Assembly: GCA_937997355.1 (NCBI GenBank)
Contig: CALKTZ010001097.1
Coordinates: 1-7,815 of the forward strand
Reading direction: 5' to 3'
Length of the DNA: 7,815 nt
Source of the DNA: an uncultured Planctomycetales bacterium
Lineage (GTDB): Bacteria; Planctomycetota; Planctomycetia; Isosphaerales; Isosphaeraceae
In this document: positions 5,107-7,815 of the stretch, piece by piece
Layout of the letters: every line of letters starts with the position of its first letter
Position numbering within the stretch: the stretch's first letter is position 1
Position numbers and translations under genes: made by a program
Notes under the pieces: generated by a model
Told to the model about the DNA's origin: nothing
Databases searched by the model: none
The model's input: only the letters and a program-made list of their open reading frames with translations

Positions 5107-6750
5107 GTGTCGCGGACATCGATCGAGGACACTCGTGACCTGGCCCGGTTCGGATACAAGCAAGAACTCGACCGGACGCTCGGAGCCTTCTCCTCGTTCG
5201 CGGCCGGGTTCTCGTATATCTCGATCCTGACGGGGGGCGTCCAGCTCTTCTACCTGGGCTTCGGCGCGGCGGGTCCCGCCTTCTTCTGGACCTGGCCGGT
5301 CGTCTTCCTCGGCCAGCTTGCGGTGGCCCTCTGTTTCGCCGAGCTCGCGGCCCGCTACCCCCTCTCGGGAGGGGTCTATCAGTGGTCGAAGAGTGTCGGA
5401 TCTCCCGAGATCGGCTGGATGGCGGGCTAGGTTTACCTGGCCTGCTCGGTCATCACGCTGGCCGCCGTGGCGCTGGCGCTCCAGGCCACGTTGCCGCAAA
5501 TCTCCCCCTGGTTCCAACTCGTGGGGAATCCCTCGAACCCCGGCGACGGCGCCATGAATGCCGTCCTCTGGGGCTGCGTGCTGATCGGCCTGTCGACGGT
5601 GATCAATTCGGTCGGCGTCCGGCTGATGGCCCGGATCAATAATGTGGGGGTCTTCGCGGAGCTTTTCGGCGTTCTTTTACTGATCGGATGCCTCGCCTAT
5701 CGGATGAAGAGAGGCCCTTCCGCCTTGCTCGAAATGCCTCCGGCCGATTCCACCGGCGGCGCGGGGCTTGGCGGGTTCGCCCCATTCTTCGCGGCCTCCC
5801 TCATGGCTTCCTACGTGATGTATGGATTCGACACGGCCGGGGCACTCGCCGAGGAGACCGACAACCCGAGGAAGCGAGCCCCCTGGGCGATCCTCCAGGC
5901 GCTCACCGCAGCCGGGATCGTGGGAGCCTTCCTGATCCTCCTCGGCCTGCTGGCGGCCGTCGACCTCAACGACCCGGAGCTTGGGCAACTGAGCGGCGGC
6001 CTGCCGATGATCGTCAAGGATGTGCTGGGACCCGGGCTCGGGCGTGTCTTCCTCTGCGAGATCGTCTTCGCCGTGACCGTCTGCGCCCTGGCGGTCCACG
6101 CGGGCTCGGTCCGCCTGATGTTCGCCATGGCTCGCGACAACAACCTCCCCTGCTCCCGCGCCCTGGCCAGGGTTCAGGCCGAGACGCGCACGCCGATCCT
6201 ACCCGCCGTCGTCACGGGGGCTTTGGCGATCGGGATCTTGCTGGTGAACGTCAATCTGCCACATATCATCGAAACCCTCTGCTCGGTCTCGATCGTCTGG
6301 GCCAATCTGGCCTATTTGTTGGTCACGCTGCCGATGCTGATCATGCGGCTTCGCGGGGATGACGAACCCGAGGCCGAGGAGTTTGCCATCGACCCGCGAG
6401 ACGACTCGGGGGACCTCGACACGGCTCCGGTTCCCCGCCTCAACTCCGGCCAGGACGACCCAAGCGGGCTCTTTTCGCTGGGGCGTTTGGGGCTGCCGAT
6501 CAATCTGATCGCGGTGCTCTGGGGCATCGCGGTGATCGTCAACGTGAGCTGGCCGCGGGCGTCGATCTACGGGGACCACCCCTGGGGGCGGCATGCCGCA
6601 ACCCTCGCGACACTGACCCTGATGGGCTTCGGCGCGGCCTATTGCTGGATCTTCCGGAAGTCTCGTTCCGAGATCCTCCCGGAGCACGCGGCCGACGAGG
6701 AGCCCCTGGTCGAGCCGGAGTCGGGGACCCTCTCCCACCAATTTTCTTGA
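5107..6750 (+). pseudogene. APC-superfamily amino acid/choline-type permease, interrupted by an in-frame TAG
   Basis: One uninterrupted frame encodes about 547 residues with roughly 12 membrane segments, except for TAG at codon 108 (5428-5430). Family signatures lie on both sides: FAELAARYPLSGGVYQWSK (77-95), GFDTAGALAEETDNPRKRAP (240-259) and RLMFAMARDNNLP (335-347). These point to the amino acid/choline transporter branch of APC proteins, which import amino acids, GABA, choline or ethanolamine with cations. The hydrophilic segment 416-456 is unusually acidic. The stop follows GWMAG and precedes VYLACSVITL, where relatives have Trp, so a single TGG to TAG change explains it. No other stop or frameshift is present. 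Translation would end after two membrane segments, and no ribosome binding site precedes the GTG at 5467, so a downstream restart is unlikely. The mutation is therefore very recent, a sequencing error, or read through. Its place before the phosphatidylcholine synthase suggests choline or ethanolamine uptake. Start 5107 is preferred; 5056 is possible. Confidence 0.8.
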
Positions 6751-6814
6751 TCCGATCGAGGTTTGAACTCGGGTCGAGGCGGCGGCCGAGACTCGATCGA
6801 CGAGATCCATTCCC

Positions 6815-6820
6815 AAGGAA
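6815..6820 (+). promoter_or_regulatory. Ribosome binding site of the phosphatidylcholine synthase gene
   Basis: AAGGAA at 6815-6820 lies 8 nt before ATG-6829. It favours this ATG over an in-frame TTG at 6763, which would add 22 Gly/Arg-rich residues. Confidence 0.65.
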
Positions 6821-6828
6821 CAGGCGCG

Positions 6829-7635
6829 ATGCCGCAGGTCAGCACCAAGCCCAATCCGGGTCCGAACACTTCCGAGTTCCAGTCGAAACCCTCCACCCTG
6901 CGTTGGTTCCTTGGGTGGTGCGTGCACGGATACACGGCGCTCGGCCTGGTGATTGCCGCGGTAATCGCCGTGCTGCTCTTTCAAGGGGGGGGCGATGCCT
7001 TCCGCTGGTCGTTCATCCTGATGGGGATCGCCACGATCGTCGATGCCACCGACGGCACCCTCGCCCGCAAGGTCCGGATCAAGGAGGCGGTGCCGAGCTT
7101 CGACGGCCGGCGCCTCGACGACCTGACCGACTTCCTCACCTACACCTGCCTCCCCTTGCTGCTGATCTGGCGGGCCAACATCCTCCCGGCGGGGCAGGAG
7201 CCCTGGCTCATCTTTGCCCTGCTCGCCAGTGCCTACGGGTTTTGCCAGGTTGACGTGAAGACCGAGGACGGCTACTTCCTCGGCTTCCCCTCGCTCTGGA
7301 ACCTGGTCGCCCTCTACCTCTATGTGTTGCCGATCGGCCCCTGGGTGTCCCTTGTAATCGTCATGGTCCTCGCGTTGATGACATTCGTCCCGAGCCGCTA
7401 TCTCTACCCGTCGTCGCAGCCGAGCGCCTTGAACCGGATTTCGAGCCTCCTGGGGGCGCTCTGGACCCCCCTCCTCGTCTGGTTCGCCTGCCGTCTCCCC
7501 TCCTCCTCCAGGGCCGAGATCGACGCCTCTACGGTCCAGATCGCCCTCGTCTCGATGATCTATCCCATCTTCTACATGGGAGCATCCTGGCTGATCAGCA
7601 TCGGCCACTGGCGGAAAAATTGGGTTCGTTCGTGA
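6829..7635 (+). CDS. pcs: Phosphatidylcholine synthase (CDP-diacylglycerol:choline O-phosphatidyltransferase)
   Basis: Predicted 268-residue membrane protein with about eight hydrophobic segments. Pcs condenses CDP-diacylglycerol with free choline to give phosphatidylcholine and CMP in the cytoplasmic membrane. Residues 72-101 carry the CDP-alcohol phosphotransferase motif: D72, D75, G76, A79, R80, then 12 residues to G93, then D97 and D101. The 12-residue spacing, instead of the usual 8, is the hallmark of Pcs, and the segment ARKVRIKEAVPSFDG closely resembles rhizobial Pcs. GYFLGFPSLWNLVALYLYVL (148-167) is a second typical block. The enzyme is slightly longer than rhizobial Pcs (about 240) through a soluble N-terminal extension of about 25 residues. 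It begins 78 bp after the permease stop on the same strand, so co-transcription is likely. Its last residues (KNWVRS) are encoded within a repeat that recurs downstream. All catalytic residues are present. Confidence 0.9.
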   Translation: MPQVSTKPNPGPNTSEFQSKPSTLRWFLGWCVHGYTALGLVIAAVIAVLLFQGGGDAFRWSFILMGIATIVDATDGTLARKVRIKEAVPSFDGRRLDDLTDFLTYTCLPLLLIWRANILPAGQEPWLIFALLASAYGFCQVDVKTEDGYFLGFPSLWNLVALYLYVLPIGPWVSLVIVMVLALMTFVPSRYLYPSSQPSALNRISSLLGALWTPLLVWFACRLPSSSRAEIDASTVQIALVSMIYPIFYMGASWLISIGHWRKNWVRS

Positions 7636-7796
7636 AAATCGCAGGGTAATGCCGAGGGAAGACACCGCTCAAAGCGAACGATCCATAACCAAGCTACTGA
7701 TTACTTGCAAATTGGGTTCGTTTCGCAGATTCGTCCCCGGTCCAGATTGGGTTGGCTCGTCGAAATTGGGTTCACCCCGTGTGCGAATTGTTTGGG
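7617..7796. repeat. Irregularly spaced copies of an AAATTGGGTTCG motif
   Basis: AAATTGGGTTCG occurs exactly at 7617-7628 and 7709-7720, as AAATTGGGTTCA at 7763-7774, and in a weaker form (AGATTGGGTTGG) at 7744-7755. A decayed match (GAATTGTTTGG) lies near 7785-7795. Copies 1 and 2 remain similar for a few bases downstream (GTT...CG). Spacings are 92, 35 and 19 bp, so this is not a regular array. The first copy straddles the Pcs stop region. It is probably a dispersed intergenic repeat family; the rest of this 3' stretch holds no gene. Confidence 0.6.
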
Positions 7797-7815
7797 GACT
7801 TGAAAAAGGGCGACG

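Noticed and set aside
5032..5430. Short separate 132-residue membrane protein
   Set aside because: It is the N-terminal part of the permease in the same frame as the downstream part, ended only by the TAG at 5428. Its extreme start also lies inside a hairpin.
5428..5430. TAG read as pyrrolysine or another recoded residue
   Set aside because: The position fits a Trp and no pyrrolysine machinery is visible. A simple TGG to TAG change is the more economical explanation.
3901..5517. Very long open frame on the minus strand opposite the methyltransferase
   Set aside because: Its product is rich in Arg, Glu, Gly and Ala without recognisable domains. It is a mirror of codon bias in a GC-rich gene, and the plus strand encodes a clear methyltransferase.
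6199..7665. Long open frame on the minus strand opposite the permease and Pcs
   Set aside because: Low-complexity charged translation, antisense to two well-supported membrane protein genes, and no ribosome binding site or family motif.
7617..7796. CRISPR array
   Set aside because: Repeats are only about 12 bp, diverged, and spaced 92, 35 and 19 bp apart. No cas gene is nearby.

Overview
This GC-rich window most likely comes from a planctomycete of the Isosphaeraceae type (Isosphaera/Singulisphaera-like). This is inferred from three things: an ECF-type sigma factor fused to a membrane segment and a large extracytoplasmic domain, a PEP-CTERM secreted protein, and long intergenic regions rich in palindromes and short dispersed repeats. 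No rRNA, tRNA, CRISPR array, transposase or phage gene is visible.

Layout. Positions 1-499 hold no convincing gene, but several strong hairpins and two copies of a REP-like motif. Positions 500-2194 (+) encode the sigma factor fusion. It converges on a PEP-CTERM exported protein at 2427-3134 (-), with a hairpin between the two stops. The PEP-CTERM gene has a good sigma70-like promoter whose -35 hexamer lies in a perfect 12-bp tandem duplication. Positions 3229-3635 are non-coding. A DUF2251-like reading frame follows (3636-4205). Its recognisable part ends near 3917 and its tail runs over a putative promoter and into the next gene, so it is probably a 3'-truncated remnant.

The most coherent part is 4150-7635 (+): a phosphoethanolamine N-methyltransferase-like enzyme (PfPMT type), an APC-superfamily amino acid/choline-type permease, and a phosphatidylcholine synthase (Pcs) with the complete Pcs form of the CDP-alcohol phosphotransferase motif. 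Together they suggest a choline-lipid module: methylation of an ethanolamine compound, uptake of an amine such as choline or ethanolamine, and condensation of choline with CDP-diacylglycerol. Two details stand out. The permease is interrupted by one in-frame TAG at 5428-5430, exactly where a Trp is expected, with no other damage. The methyltransferase keeps most substrate and catalytic residues of PfPMT but has Thr where the phosphate-contacting Arg is expected.

The window ends (7617-7796) in irregularly spaced copies of an AAATTGGGTTCG motif. The first copy forms the last codons of the Pcs gene.
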